DNA from: Bradyrhizobium sp. Tv2a-2 | GTDB taxonomy: Bacteria > Pseudomonadota > Alphaproteobacteria > Rhizobiales > Xanthobacteraceae | Length of the DNA stretch: 64,000 bases | Assembly (NCBI RefSeq): GCF_000472425.1 | Contig: NZ_AXAI01000009.1 | Location: forward strand, 182 to 64,181 | Reading direction: 5' to 3' | In this document: positions 9,692 through 18,679 of the stretch, piece after piece | Layout of the letters: every line of letters begins with the position of its first letter | Numbering within the stretch: position 1 is the first letter of the stretch | Notes under the pieces: generated by a model | Told to the model about the DNA's origin: nothing | Databases searched by the model: none | Seen by the model: the letters and a program-made list of their open reading frames with translations, nothing else | Position numbers and translations under genes: made by a program

Positions 9692-10675
9692 TCATGCCGG
9701 GGCGGGCGCGGTGTGGACGGCGTGGCAGGCGACGCCGTCAATCAGCTCCGGCGCCTCCCTGCGGCAGAGATCGAAGGCCAGCGGGCAGCGCGGGTTGAAG
9801 GCGCAGCCGTTCGGCGGATCGATCGGATTGGGGATCTCGCCCTTGACCGGAATGCGCTGGCGGCCGGACATCGCGAGGTCCGGCACCGCGCCGAGCAGCA
9901 TCTTGGTGTAGGGCATGCGCGGGCGGCTGAACAACTCGCGCCCATCCGCGATCTCGACAATGCGGCCGAGATACATCACGCCGATGCGGCTTGCCATGTG
10001 GCGGACCACCGCGAGGTTGTGGCTGATGAAGAGGTAGGTCAGGCCAAACTTGTCCTGCAGGTCGCGCATCAAATTGAGGATCTGCGCCTGCACGGAGACG
10101 TCGAGCGCCGAGGTCGGCTCGTCGCAGACGATGAACTCGGCCTCGGACGACAGCGCACGCGCGATCGCAATGCGCTGGCGCTGGCCGCCGGAAAATTCAT
10201 GCGGGAATTTCAGGCCGTCATCGGGGTGCAGGCCTACCAGGCTCAACAGCTCGCCGACCCGCTCCCTGATCTGGCGCTCGCCCTGGATCAGGCCGAAGGC
10301 GCGGATCGGCTCGGCGATGATGGCATCGACCCGGAAGCGCGGATTGAGGCTCGCATAGGGGTCCTGGAACACCATCTGGATGCGGCGACGCAAGACTTTT
10401 CGCTTCTGAGCCTGCCGCGGGTCGGTCATCGATACGCCGTCGATGACGACATCGCCGGAGCTCGGCGGCAGGAGGCCGACGACCATGCGCGCGACCGTGG
10501 TCTTGCCCGAGCCGGATTCGCCGACCAGCGCGAAGGTCTCGCCCTTTTTGATGTCGAAGGAGACGCCATCGACGGCCTTGAGATATTCGAGATGGCCACC
10601 CTCGATCACGCGGTTCAGCCACGGCTTGGAGACGTCGAAGACGCGGCGCAGCTTCCTGATCTCGACAAAGCTCAT
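9692..10675 (-). CDS. Oligopeptide/dipeptide ABC transporter ATP-binding protein, OppF type (system 1)
   Basis: A 327-residue ATPase: Walker A GESGSGKTTVARMVVGLL, Q-loop FQDPYASLNPRFRVD, signature EFSGGQRQRIAIARALS, Walker B FIVCDEPTSALDVS, and a C-terminal PPNGCAFNPRCPLAFDLC motif. It overlaps the OppD-type gene upstream by 4 bases. It belongs with the permeases at 11669-13624 and binding protein at 13725-15326. The 103-base gap to the GGT gene has no obvious terminator. Confidence 0.93.
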   Translation of the reverse strand: MSFVEIRKLRRVFDVSKPWLNRVIEGGHLEYLKAVDGVSFDIKKGETFALVGESGSGKTTVARMVVGLLPPSSGDVVIDGVSMTDPRQAQKRKVLRRRIQMVFQDPYASLNPRFRVDAIIAEPIRAFGLIQGERQIRERVGELLSLVGLHPDDGLKFPHEFSGGQRQRIAIARALSSEAEFIVCDEPTSALDVSVQAQILNLMRDLQDKFGLTYLFISHNLAVVRHMASRIGVMYLGRIVEIADGRELFSRPRMPYTKMLLGAVPDLAMSGRQRIPVKGEIPNPIDPPNGCAFNPRCPLAFDLCRREAPELIDGVACHAVHTAPAPA

Positions 10676-11658
10676 GCTGCGTTGTCCGTGACCTTGATAT
10701 CGTAGAGGTGGCAGGCGACGGCCTGCGCGCCACGTGCAAGCGGTTCCGGACGCTCGACGCGGCAGCGGTCGAAAGCGGCGTCACAGCGCGGATTGAAGGG
10801 ACAGCCGGGAGGAATCGCGGACAGCCGGGGCATGGCGCCGGGAATTTGCACCAGCCGGTGGTCTTCGCCTGTCAATGTCGGGATCGCGCCCATCAGCCCC
10901 TTGGCGTAGGGATGCAGCGGACTCTTGATGACGTCCTGCACCGGACCGATCTCGGCGATCCGTCCCGAATACATCACTGCAACACGGTCGCAGGTCTCCG
11001 CAATGACGCCCATGTCGTGGGTCACCAGCATCACCGCCGTGCCGTGATCGCGGCCGAGCCGCCTGATCAGGGCGATGATCTGGGCCTGCACGGAGACGTC
11101 GAGCGCCGTGGTCGGCTCGTCGGCGATGATCAGTTCCGGCTCGGCGCAGATTGCGAGCGCAATGACGACGCGCTGGCGCATGCCACCGGAAAATTCGTGC
11201 GGATAGCCATCGATGCGCTTCTCCGGCGCGGGAATGCCGACCTCGGCCAGCAGGTCGATGGCGCGTTTGCGCGCGGCCTGCTCGGACAGCGACAGGTGGG
11301 TCCGGATCGTCTCCACGATCTGGTCGCCAATCCGGTATAGCGGATTGAGGCTGGTCAGCGGATCCTGGAAGATCATGCCGATCCGCTTGCCCCGGATCTT
11401 GCGCATCTCCTCAGGCGGCAGGTTGTCGATGCGCAGGCCCGACAGGCGGATCTCGCCGCCCGCGATGCGCCCGGGCGGATCGATCAGTCCGATCACGGCC
11501 GAACCCGTGACTGATTTGCCGGCGCCGGATTCCCCGACCACGCCTAGCACCTCGCCCTTGGTGATGTCGAAGGACACGCCATCGATGGCGCGCAGCGCAT
11601 GGCGGCGGGTCTTGAACTCGACCTGAAGATTGCGCACTGAAAGCACGGGTTCGGTCAT
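10672..11658 (-). CDS. Oligopeptide/dipeptide ABC transporter ATP-binding protein, OppD type (system 1)
   Basis: A 328-residue ATPase: Walker A GESGAGKSVTGSAVIGLI, Q-loop FQDPLTSLNPLYRIG, signature EFSGGMRQRVVIALAIC, Walker B LIIADEPTTALDVS, and C-terminal PPGCPFNPRCDAAFDRC. Overlaps the OppF-type gene by 4 bases and follows the OppC-type gene by 10 bases. It supplies the second nucleotide-binding domain of importer 1. Confidence 0.93.
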   Translation of the reverse strand: MTEPVLSVRNLQVEFKTRRHALRAIDGVSFDITKGEVLGVVGESGAGKSVTGSAVIGLIDPPGRIAGGEIRLSGLRIDNLPPEEMRKIRGKRIGMIFQDPLTSLNPLYRIGDQIVETIRTHLSLSEQAARKRAIDLLAEVGIPAPEKRIDGYPHEFSGGMRQRVVIALAICAEPELIIADEPTTALDVSVQAQIIALIRRLGRDHGTAVMLVTHDMGVIAETCDRVAVMYSGRIAEIGPVQDVIKSPLHPYAKGLMGAIPTLTGEDHRLVQIPGAMPRLSAIPPGCPFNPRCDAAFDRCRVERPEPLARGAQAVACHLYDIKVTDNAA

Positions 11659-11668
11659 GTGGTTGGCG

Positions 11669-12640
11669 TCACCTGAGCTTCGGATTGAGCGCGTCGCGCA
11701 GCCAGTCGCCGAGCAGATTGATCGAGAGGATCAGAGCCGCCAGCGCAATGCCGGGGAAAGCGACGATCCACCATTCGCCGGCGAACAGATAGTTGTTGCC
11801 GATCCGGATCAGGGTGCCGAGCGAGGGCATGGTGTCGGGCATGCCGGAGCCGAGAAAGGACAACGTGGCCTCGGTGATGATGGCGAGCGCCAGGTTGATG
11901 GTGGCGATGACCATGATCGGGCCCATGGTGTTGGGCAGCACATGGCGCAACATGATCACCGGTGCCGGCAGCCCGATCAATTGGGCCGCCGCGACATAAT
12001 CCTTGTTCTTCTCCACTAGCACCGAGCCGCGCACGGTGCGGGCATATTGCACCCAGAAGCTCAGGCCGATGGCGAGCACCAATACGCCAAGCATGCTCAC
12101 GGCATCAAGCCGGTTGCTGAACACCGATTTGGCGATCCCATTGACGAGCAGCGCGATCAGGATGGCGGGGAAGGTGAGCTGCACGTCGGCAATGCGCATG
12201 ATGAGGCTGTCGACCGCGCCGCCGACATAGCCGGCGACCAGCCCGAGCAGGATGCCGAGCGCGCCGGAAAAGGCGACGCCGAGGAGACCCACGATCAGCG
12301 AAATGCGCAAGCCGTAGAGGATTGCGGAGAGCATGTCGCGGCCCTGCTCGTCGGTGCCGAGCAGGAACGGGCTCTGGCCATCGGCGGTCCAGAGCGGAGC
12401 GATTCGCGAGTTCATCAGCTGCAGCTGCGCCGGATCGAACGGGTTCTGCACCGCGATCAATGGCGCGAAGATCGCGGCCAGGAAAAACAAAAGCGTCACG
12501 GCGGCCGCGAGCATCGTGAGCCTGGAGCGGCGGAAGGAATAGAGCAGGTCGCTCTGGAGCAGGCGCTCGAGCCAACCGACGGCGGAGGCTGCCGCGGGGG
12601 CGGCGCTTTCGGCTTTCTGTGGGACGACGGCATCGCTCAT
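11669..12640 (-). CDS. Oligopeptide/dipeptide-type ABC transporter permease, DppC/OppC family (system 1)
   Basis: A 323-residue membrane protein with a roughly 35-residue cytoplasmic lead, a first span (LTMLAAAVTLLFFLAAIFAP), the SPFLLGTDEQGRDMLSAILYG motif, and an EAA loop around AAQLIGLPAPVIMLRHVLPN. It ends NLLGDWLRDALNPKLR, as OppC proteins do. Four bases separate it from the OppB-type gene. Partner of the permease at 12644-13624. Confidence 0.93.
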   Translation of the reverse strand: MSDAVVPQKAESAAPAAASAVGWLERLLQSDLLYSFRRSRLTMLAAAVTLLFFLAAIFAPLIAVQNPFDPAQLQLMNSRIAPLWTADGQSPFLLGTDEQGRDMLSAILYGLRISLIVGLLGVAFSGALGILLGLVAGYVGGAVDSLIMRIADVQLTFPAILIALLVNGIAKSVFSNRLDAVSMLGVLVLAIGLSFWVQYARTVRGSVLVEKNKDYVAAAQLIGLPAPVIMLRHVLPNTMGPIMVIATINLALAIITEATLSFLGSGMPDTMPSLGTLIRIGNNYLFAGEWWIVAFPGIALAALILSINLLGDWLRDALNPKLR

Positions 12641-12643
12641 GCG

Positions 12644-13624
12644 TCAGGCCGGGCGGCTGATGGTCGCGCGCAGGCGCGGATCGACGATGGTGTAGAGGAT
12701 ATCAACCACCAGGTTGATCGTGACGAAGATCAGAGAGACCATCAGCAGATACGCGGCCATGATCGGGACGTCGACATTTTGCACGGCTTGCACGAATAGA
12801 AGGCCCATCCCTGGCCATTGGAACACGGTTTCGGTGATGATCGCAAATGCAATTACCGAGCCAAACTGCAGGCCGGTGACGGTGATGACGGGAACCAGCG
12901 TGTTCTTCAGCGCGTGACCGAAATGAATGGCGCGCGTGGTGAGCCCGCGGGCGCGGGCAAAGCGGATATAGTCGGTGCGCATCACCTCCAGCATCTCGGC
13001 GCGCACCAGCCGCATGATCAGCGTCATCTGGAACAGCCCCAGCGTGATCGAAGGCATGATCAGGGCCTTCAGGCCGGATATTGTGAGCAGGCCGGTGCTC
13101 CACCACCCGAACTTGACGACCTCGCCGCGGCCGAAGGAGGGCAGCCAGCCCAGCGTCACCGAGAACAGATAGATCAGGAGGATGCCGATCAGGAAGGTCG
13201 GCAGCGAGATGCCGATCAGCGAGATCGCCTGGAACGCCTTGGCCAGAAAGGAGTCGCGGCGCAGCGCCGAATAGACGCCCATCAGGATTCCAAACACCAT
13301 AGCGAGGATGGTGGCGCAGGTGGCAAGCTCAAGTGTCGCCGGCATCCGCTCCTTCAACAGGTCGGCGACGGGCAGGCGGAACTGGTAGGAAATGCCGAAT
13401 TTGAACTGCAGCGCATTGACGAAATAGCGCACGAACTGCACCAGCACCGGATCGTTGAGCCCGAGTGATTCCCGGATCGCGGCGCGTTGCGCGGCCGAGG
13501 TGTCGATCGAGACCATCTGGTTCACGGGATCGCCGGCGAAGCGGAACATCGAGAAAGCGATGATCCCGACCGCAATCATGACGGCGACGGCCTGGATGGC
13601 CCGGCGAAGAGTGAAAGCGAGCAT
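12644..13624 (-). CDS. Oligopeptide/dipeptide-type ABC transporter permease, DppB/OppB family (system 1)
   Basis: A 326-residue membrane protein starting MLAFTLRRAIQAVAVM, with the family periplasmic motif FAGDPVNQM, about six spans, and the coupling loop ARARGLTTRAIHFGHALKN. A TTG codon 24 bases upstream (13648) is in frame, but the ATG at 13624 gives the standard OppB N-terminus. It follows the binding-protein gene after a 100-base gap that contains a strong hairpin, so its expression is probably lower than that of the binding protein. Confidence 0.92.
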   Translation of the reverse strand: MLAFTLRRAIQAVAVMIAVGIIAFSMFRFAGDPVNQMVSIDTSAAQRAAIRESLGLNDPVLVQFVRYFVNALQFKFGISYQFRLPVADLLKERMPATLELATCATILAMVFGILMGVYSALRRDSFLAKAFQAISLIGISLPTFLIGILLIYLFSVTLGWLPSFGRGEVVKFGWWSTGLLTISGLKALIMPSITLGLFQMTLIMRLVRAEMLEVMRTDYIRFARARGLTTRAIHFGHALKNTLVPVITVTGLQFGSVIAFAIITETVFQWPGMGLLFVQAVQNVDVPIMAAYLLMVSLIFVTINLVVDILYTIVDPRLRATISRPA

Positions 13625-13678
13625 CTTTTTTCTTTCACTTCCCTTCAAGGCAGGTCGCGATTGCCTGCCAGAAACGAC

Positions 13679-13708
13679 AAGTCCCGGAAGCCTGCGCTTC
13701 CGGGACTT
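13679..13708 (-). terminator. Strong hairpin between binding-protein and permease genes (attenuator or processing stem)
   Basis: Perfect 12-bp inverted repeat AAGTCCCGGAAG / CTTCCGGGACTT with a 6-base loop, 16 bases beyond the stop of the substrate-binding protein. No T-run follows in the direction of transcription, so partial termination or a 3'-end protecting stem is more likely than full termination. This matches the common design in which the binding protein is made in excess over its membrane subunits. Confidence 0.55.
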
Positions 13709-13724
13709 CCAACGACACGATCAC

Positions 13725-15326
13725 TTACTCTTCCTGTTTGCTTGCCCAGTAGAGCAGAACCTGGTTGTCCGCGCGCTGGGTCAGTTTGACCTTCTTCGAG
13801 ACGCCCCAGGACAGCGACTGCTGGTGTAGCGGGATGTAGGCCCAGTCCTTGAGCGAAATTTCGAAGGCCTGCTTGATCATCTGGTCGCGTTTGGCCGTAT
13901 CGCTCTCGACCAGGATCTTGTCGGTCAGCGCATCCAGCTCCTTGTTGCAGTAGCCGCCGAGATTGGCCTCGCCGCGGGTGGGGTCCTTGGCATCGTCGCG
14001 GCAGCCCAGGATATCGTGCAGCACGTTGTGCGAGTCGCCGGTGGCCGGCGTCCAGCCCAGCAGGAAGAGCGAGGTCTTGTAGCCGCCGGGCTTCAGCACC
14101 TTGGCGAAATACTGCGCCTTCGGCTGCGCCAGCAGGTCAACCTTTATTCCGATCCGCGCGAGCATGCCGACCACGGCCTGGCAGATCGCGGCATCGTTGA
14201 CATAGCGGTCGTTGGGGCAATCCATGGTGATTTCGAAGCCGTCCGCATAGCCCGCCTCGGCCAGGAGCTTCTTGGCCGCGTCGACATCGGTTTTTGGCCG
14301 CGTGAAGTCCTTGGACAAGGCGTAGAACTGCGGCGCGATCATCAACGCCGATGGCGTCGACAGGCCCCGCATCACGCGCGTCTTGATCAGGTCGACATCG
14401 ATCGCCTTGTAAAAGGCCTCGCGGACGCGAACGTCCTTGAACGGGTTCTTGCCCTTGACGCTGGAATAAAGCAGCTCGTCGCGGGACTGGTCCATGCCGA
14501 TGAAAATCGTGCGCAGCTCCGGCGCGTTCATCACGGTGGCAATGCCGCTGGAGTTCACGCGCTGGATGTCCTGGATTGGAACCGGTTCGACCACGTCAAC
14601 TTCGCCGGACAGGAGTGCCGCGACGCGCGTTGCGTCCGAGGCGATCGGGGTGAAGACGATTTCTTTCAGATTGTGCTCGGGCTTGCCCCACCAGCCCGGA
14701 AAAGCCTTGAACACCGTCTTCACGCCGGGCTGGTGGCTCTCGATGGTGAAGGGGCCGGTGCCGTTCTCGTGCAGCGCGGCATAGCTCGGCGTGGTCGCGG
14801 AAGCCGGCGTCGGCGCGACGGCATCGTGCTCCTGGCACCATTTCTTGTCCATGATGTACCAGCTATCCCATTGCGAAGTCAGAATGGGGTTCGGCGAGGC
14901 GAGCATCACATCGACCGTATAGTCGTCGACCTTTACGAACTTGGCATCGGCGGGAACGTTGGACAGGAAGTTGGAGCCGTTGGCGCGGACGCGATCGGCC
15001 GAGAACAGCACGTCGTCGGCGGTAAAGGGATCGCCATTGTGGAACTTGACACCTTTGCGGAGGTGGAAGCGCCAATGGAGCGGATCCAGCGTCTCCCAGC
15101 TTTCCGCCAGTGCCGGGACGATCTTCAGATCCTTGTCGCGACCGACCAGGCCCTCATAGACATGGGCGTGGTGCGCGATGGTCGTGGTTTCCTTCAGCGT
15201 GTAGGGATCGAGCGATTTGAGCTCGCCCTGGTTGGCGTAGCGTAGCACCTGGCTCGACGCCGGCGAGACCGCAAAGGCAACCATCGCGGCGCAAGCCGCT
15301 GCAAGCAGGTTTTGGCGTACCGACAT
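13725..15326 (-). CDS. ABC transporter substrate-binding protein, SBP_bac_5 family (system 1)
   Basis: A 533-residue secreted protein and the first gene of the operon. The N-terminus (RQNLLAAACAAMVAFAVSPASS) is a Sec signal with probable cleavage after ASS or SSQ near residue 25. The mature part has the family blocks YANQGELKSLDPYTL, FHLRKGVKFHNGDPFTADDV and ENGTGPFTIESHQPGVK. It captures ligand in the periplasm for the permeases at 11669-13624. GGAG lies about 13 bases before the ATG at 15326. Ligand not determinable from sequence; the GGT downstream suggests a peptide or gamma-glutamyl compound. Confidence 0.92.
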   Translation of the reverse strand: MSVRQNLLAAACAAMVAFAVSPASSQVLRYANQGELKSLDPYTLKETTTIAHHAHVYEGLVGRDKDLKIVPALAESWETLDPLHWRFHLRKGVKFHNGDPFTADDVLFSADRVRANGSNFLSNVPADAKFVKVDDYTVDVMLASPNPILTSQWDSWYIMDKKWCQEHDAVAPTPASATTPSYAALHENGTGPFTIESHQPGVKTVFKAFPGWWGKPEHNLKEIVFTPIASDATRVAALLSGEVDVVEPVPIQDIQRVNSSGIATVMNAPELRTIFIGMDQSRDELLYSSVKGKNPFKDVRVREAFYKAIDVDLIKTRVMRGLSTPSALMIAPQFYALSKDFTRPKTDVDAAKKLLAEAGYADGFEITMDCPNDRYVNDAAICQAVVGMLARIGIKVDLLAQPKAQYFAKVLKPGGYKTSLFLLGWTPATGDSHNVLHDILGCRDDAKDPTRGEANLGGYCNKELDALTDKILVESDTAKRDQMIKQAFEISLKDWAYIPLHQQSLSWGVSKKVKLTQRADNQVLLYWASKQEE

Positions 15327-15640
15327 TTTGTTACCGTTCTCCGCGGATGGTGCTGGCTCGAGGCGCTGCTAGCCCAGCGGCAGCGACCTTGCAAGGATCA
15401 AGCCATGTTGGATCGAGTTTTGGTGTCAGGCAAGCGTGGATTTCCCCGGCCAACCAGCGGGTTGGAAGAACCGCCTCGCGGTGGGGTTGCAGCCTCGCGC
15501 AAGCCGCGTTACCGCGACATTCGACTTTCGGCGCGTCGCCCGGTGATGCAAGGAAAGAGGTGCGACGCAGCATGCCTCACCTTGCGTCGGGTGGGCTATC
15601 GCGGCGATACTGCCAAAGGCCATCACAGCGGGGTCAAGAG
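15327..15640. other. Divergent intergenic region with stacked inverted repeats
   Basis: These 314 bases separate the importer operon (minus) from the DUF6489 gene (plus) and must hold the operon promoter. Visible structure: a perfect palindrome CCTTGCAAGG at 15387-15396, a hairpin CCAACC/GGTTGG with loop AGCG at 15450-15465, and directly after it ACCGC/GCGGT with a 3-base loop at 15470-15482. I could not assign a convincing -35/-10 pair. The hairpins may be a leader structure, a small RNA or part of a repeat. Confidence 0.4.
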
Positions 15641-15898
15641 ATGAAAGTTAATATCGAGATAGACTGCACGCCTCTGGAGGCCCGGCAATTCTTCGGACTT
15701 CCGGATCTCTCCCCGATGCAGACGGCGGTGATGGACAAGCTGCAGCAGCAGATGATGTCTAATATCGAGAAGATGGCGCCGGAAGCCTTGATGCAGAACT
15801 GGCTCAGTTTCGATCCCAGGCTGACCGAACGCTTCCAGGACATGTTCGTGGCCATGGCCGGCCTCGGCAGCTCCCGCACGAGCGACAAGAAGAAATAG
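15641..15898 (+). CDS. DUF6489 family small protein
   Basis: An 85-residue protein starting MKVNIEIDCTPLEARQFFGL, followed by LPDLSPMQTAVMDKLQ, a helical middle (MMSNIEKMAPEALMQNWL) and a lysine-rich end (TSDKKK). It matches the small alphaproteobacterial family DUF6489, whose function is unknown. No signal peptide or membrane segment. Its helical, charged make-up and position before lipid and PHA genes recall phasin-like accessory proteins, but that is only a suggestion. The ATG at 15641 is used because homology starts there. Confidence 0.75.
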   Translation: MKVNIEIDCTPLEARQFFGLPDLSPMQTAVMDKLQQQMMSNIEKMAPEALMQNWLSFDPRLTERFQDMFVAMAGLGSSRTSDKKK

Positions 15899-15957
15899 CC
15901 TCTGGTGGGCGCCGCCCTGAGGTTCTGATTCCCGGAATACCACGTGTTTCCGCGAGA

Positions 15958-15986
15958 CCCCGCCCTGCGGCTTTCCGCACGCGGGG
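15958..15986 (+). terminator. Nested hairpin after the DUF6489 gene
   Basis: Outer arms CCCCGC/GCGGGG enclose an inner stem TGCGG-CTTT-CCGCA. It lies 60 bases after the DUF6489 stop and 105 bases before the acyltransferase start. GC-rich and stable, but without a T-run, so a putative terminator only. Confidence 0.45.
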
Positions 15987-16091
15987 CCGTGCCGATTTGC
16001 CATTGCCTAATCAGGGCCGGACCATGCACAATTGCCTCTCTCACGAAAAGCGCCGCAAGAGCGCCAGTGATATCGACGGGAGGAGCGCACT

Positions 16092-17639
16092 ATGGGTGAC
16101 GGCAAGAAACTGTCCTCGCTGGACGCGTCGTTTTTGTATCTGGAGACGCCGGAGATGCCGATGCACGTCGGCAGCATGGCGATCTTCCGGCTGCCCGACG
16201 GCTACAAGGGCGACTTCTTCGAAGAATTCAAGGCGATGATCGCTTCTCGCCTGCACATCGCGCCCATCCTGAAAGCGCGGCTGGAGAAGGCGCCGCTCGA
16301 CATCGACCATCCCTCCTGGGTCGAGGACGATCAGTTCGACATCGACCGCCATATCTTCCGCGCGAGCCTGCCGGCGCCGCGCGACCGCGCCACGCTCGAG
16401 CGTATCGTCGGCTGGATGCATGCCAAGTTGCTCAACCGCGCCCGCCCGCTCTGGGAGTTCTATGTCTTCGAGGGCATGAAGGACAACGAGATCGGCCTTT
16501 ATTCCAAGATGCATCATGCCTGCATCGACGGTGGTGCGGGGGCCGCGCTGACCAACATGATCTATGACGTATCGCCGATTCCGCGAGAGGTCGATCCGCC
16601 CACGGCGAAGGCCAAAGTCGGGCAGGAGCCGCGCGATATCGCGGCCAACCTGCTCGATTCCTACCAGCAGCTCTGGACTCAGCCGCTGGATGCGGCCGCC
16701 GCCAAGAGCCTGGAACTGCCGCGCTCGGGCAAGAGCGACCTCGGCTCGATCCTGTTCGACAATGCGATGTACCAGATCGAAAGCGCGGTGCGCTTCGCCG
16801 GCAGCCTGCCGGCCATGCTCAAGAGCGTGTCGGATATCGTGGGTAAGGTCTCCGACCCGAAGTCGCGGCAGAGCCTGTCCAGCATGATGTCGCCACCGAC
16901 CATTCTGAACAAGACGATTTCATCGGAGCGCAGTTTTGCCGGCACCTCGATCTCACTGTCGCGGGCGAAGGCGCTCGCCAAGCAGGCCGGCGGCAAGCTG
17001 AACGACGTGGTGCTCGCGCTCGCCTCCGGCGTGGTGCGGCGCTATCTCGTGCAGCAGGGTGCGCTGCCGGCGAAATCGCTGACGGCGGCGGTGCCGATCT
17101 CGCTGCGCGAGGAGGGCAATGCCGACGCCAACAACCAAGTGTTCGGTATGATCTGCTCCATCGCCACCAATGTCGAGGATCCCAAGACGCGGTTGGAGAC
17201 GATCATTGTCCAATCCAGCAAGGCCAAGGAGATGTCGCATCCGCTGCGCGCGGTGATGCCGCAGGTGTCGAACATCTCAATGCTGGGTACGCCGATCCTG
17301 GTGCAGATTCTGGCGCTGCTCTACAGCCGCTCCAACCTGCCGGACGTGCTACCGCCGTCGGCAAACATCACGGTGTCCAACGTGCCTGGGCCGCGGCAGA
17401 CGCTCTACGCCGCAGGCGCCGAACTGTTGCATATCTTCCCGGTGTCGATCTCGACCCACGGGATCGCGCTCAACATCACCGTGCAGAGCTATCGCGACCA
17501 ACTCGATTTCGGCTTCATCGCGGGCGCCAACATCATTCCACATGTACAGGAATTGTGCGACATGTTGCCGGACGAGTTTGCCGCGCTGGAGGCGGCTTTC
17601 GCGCCGCCGCCGGCCGATGTCAGGGGCGCGGCTGAGTAG
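16092..17639 (+). CDS. Wax ester synthase / diacylglycerol O-acyltransferase (WS/DGAT)
   Basis: A 515-residue acyltransferase that joins acyl-CoA to a fatty alcohol or diacylglycerol. The catalytic motif HHxxxDG is present as HHACIDG at residues 141-147. Other family blocks are SSLDASFLYLETPEMPMHVGS at the N-terminus (with a one-residue break from the usual LSxLDxxF form), RPLWEF, and ITVSNVPGPRQTLY near residue 425. The length is normal (450-520). GGGAGG ribosome-binding site 10 bases upstream. The epoxide hydrolase gene follows after 26 bases, so the two are probably co-transcribed in a neutral-lipid or fatty-acid modification cluster. Confidence 0.92.
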   Translation: MGDGKKLSSLDASFLYLETPEMPMHVGSMAIFRLPDGYKGDFFEEFKAMIASRLHIAPILKARLEKAPLDIDHPSWVEDDQFDIDRHIFRASLPAPRDRATLERIVGWMHAKLLNRARPLWEFYVFEGMKDNEIGLYSKMHHACIDGGAGAALTNMIYDVSPIPREVDPPTAKAKVGQEPRDIAANLLDSYQQLWTQPLDAAAAKSLELPRSGKSDLGSILFDNAMYQIESAVRFAGSLPAMLKSVSDIVGKVSDPKSRQSLSSMMSPPTILNKTISSERSFAGTSISLSRAKALAKQAGGKLNDVVLALASGVVRRYLVQQGALPAKSLTAAVPISLREEGNADANNQVFGMICSIATNVEDPKTRLETIIVQSSKAKEMSHPLRAVMPQVSNISMLGTPILVQILALLYSRSNLPDVLPPSANITVSNVPGPRQTLYAAGAELLHIFPVSISTHGIALNITVQSYRDQLDFGFIAGANIIPHVQELCDMLPDEFAALEAAFAPPPADVRGAAE

Positions 17640-17665
17640 CAGCTTGGGAGCAGGGATAAGCGTTG

Positions 17666-18655
17666 ATGATAGAAATGCCACCACTTCAATTCGCCCAGAC
17701 GAACGGGATTCGCATGGGCTTCTATGAAGCGGGCCCGAACACCGACAACCCGCCACTCGTGCTGTGCCATGGCTGGCCGGAGATTGCGTTTTCCTGGCGC
17801 CATCAGATCAAGGCGCTGAGCGAGGCGGGATTGCGTGTGATCGCCCCGGACCAGCGCGGCTATGGTGCGACCGACCGCCCGGAGGCAGTCGAGGCCTATG
17901 ACCTCGAGCATCTGACCGACGATCTCGTCGGCCTGCTCGATCACCTGAAGATCGATAAGGCGATCTTCGTCGGTCACGACTGGGGCGGCTTTGTCGTCTG
18001 GCAGATGGCGCTGCGGCATCGGGATCGCGTGGCCGGGGTCGTCGGCGTCAACACTCCGCACACCAACCGGCTCTGGGCCGATCCGATCGAGTTGATGCGC
18101 CAGAGATTCGGCGACTCCATGTACATCGTCCAATTCCAGGACCCGGCACGGGAGCCGGACCGGATTTTCGGCAGCCGCGTGGAGCAGACGTTCGACTTCT
18201 TCATGCGCAAGCCGATGCCGCGCAACGATGCAGCGCCAGCCGAGCCGCCGGTCGGCGGCATTGGCGCCGCGCCGAATGCCAATCTGGCCTTTCCGCAGAT
18301 GGTCGCGGGCTACGATCCGAGCAAGGATCCGCGCGAGCCGATTTTATCGGCGGAAGAGAAGAAGGTGTTTGTCGATACCTTCACCCGCACCGGCTTCACC
18401 GGCGGCATCAACTGGTATCGGAATTTTTCGCGCAACTGGCAGCGCTCGGCCGATCTCGATCACACCGTGCGCGTGCCATCGCTGATGATCATGGCCGAAA
18501 ACGACCGCGTGCTGCCGCCGTCGGCCGCCGATGGTATGGTCGTGCCGGATCTGGAGAAATATCTGGTGCGAGACAGCGGCCACTGGACGCAACAGGAAAA
18601 GCCGGATGAAGTCAGCGCCAAGCTGATCGAATGGCGCAGAAGGCGGTTTGGGTAA
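17666..18655 (+). CDS. Epoxide hydrolase (alpha/beta hydrolase)
   Basis: A 329-residue soluble alpha/beta hydrolase. HGWPE carries the oxyanion hole, GHDWGG places the nucleophile at Asp105 (an aspartate, as in epoxide hydrolases and dehalogenases), GGINWYRNFSRNW supplies the cap-domain tyrosine that opens the epoxide, and RDSGHW gives the catalytic His. These together favour epoxide hydrolase over haloalkane dehalogenase. The ATG at 17666 follows GCAGGGA; a TTG directly before it is not needed. It precedes a fatty-acid-type P450 that could produce its epoxide substrate. Confidence 0.9.
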   Translation: MIEMPPLQFAQTNGIRMGFYEAGPNTDNPPLVLCHGWPEIAFSWRHQIKALSEAGLRVIAPDQRGYGATDRPEAVEAYDLEHLTDDLVGLLDHLKIDKAIFVGHDWGGFVVWQMALRHRDRVAGVVGVNTPHTNRLWADPIELMRQRFGDSMYIVQFQDPAREPDRIFGSRVEQTFDFFMRKPMPRNDAAPAEPPVGGIGAAPNANLAFPQMVAGYDPSKDPREPILSAEEKKVFVDTFTRTGFTGGINWYRNFSRNWQRSADLDHTVRVPSLMIMAENDRVLPPSAADGMVVPDLEKYLVRDSGHWTQQEKPDEVSAKLIEWRRRRFG

Positions 18656-18679
18656 ATACGGACAGGCTCTGTCCACGTT

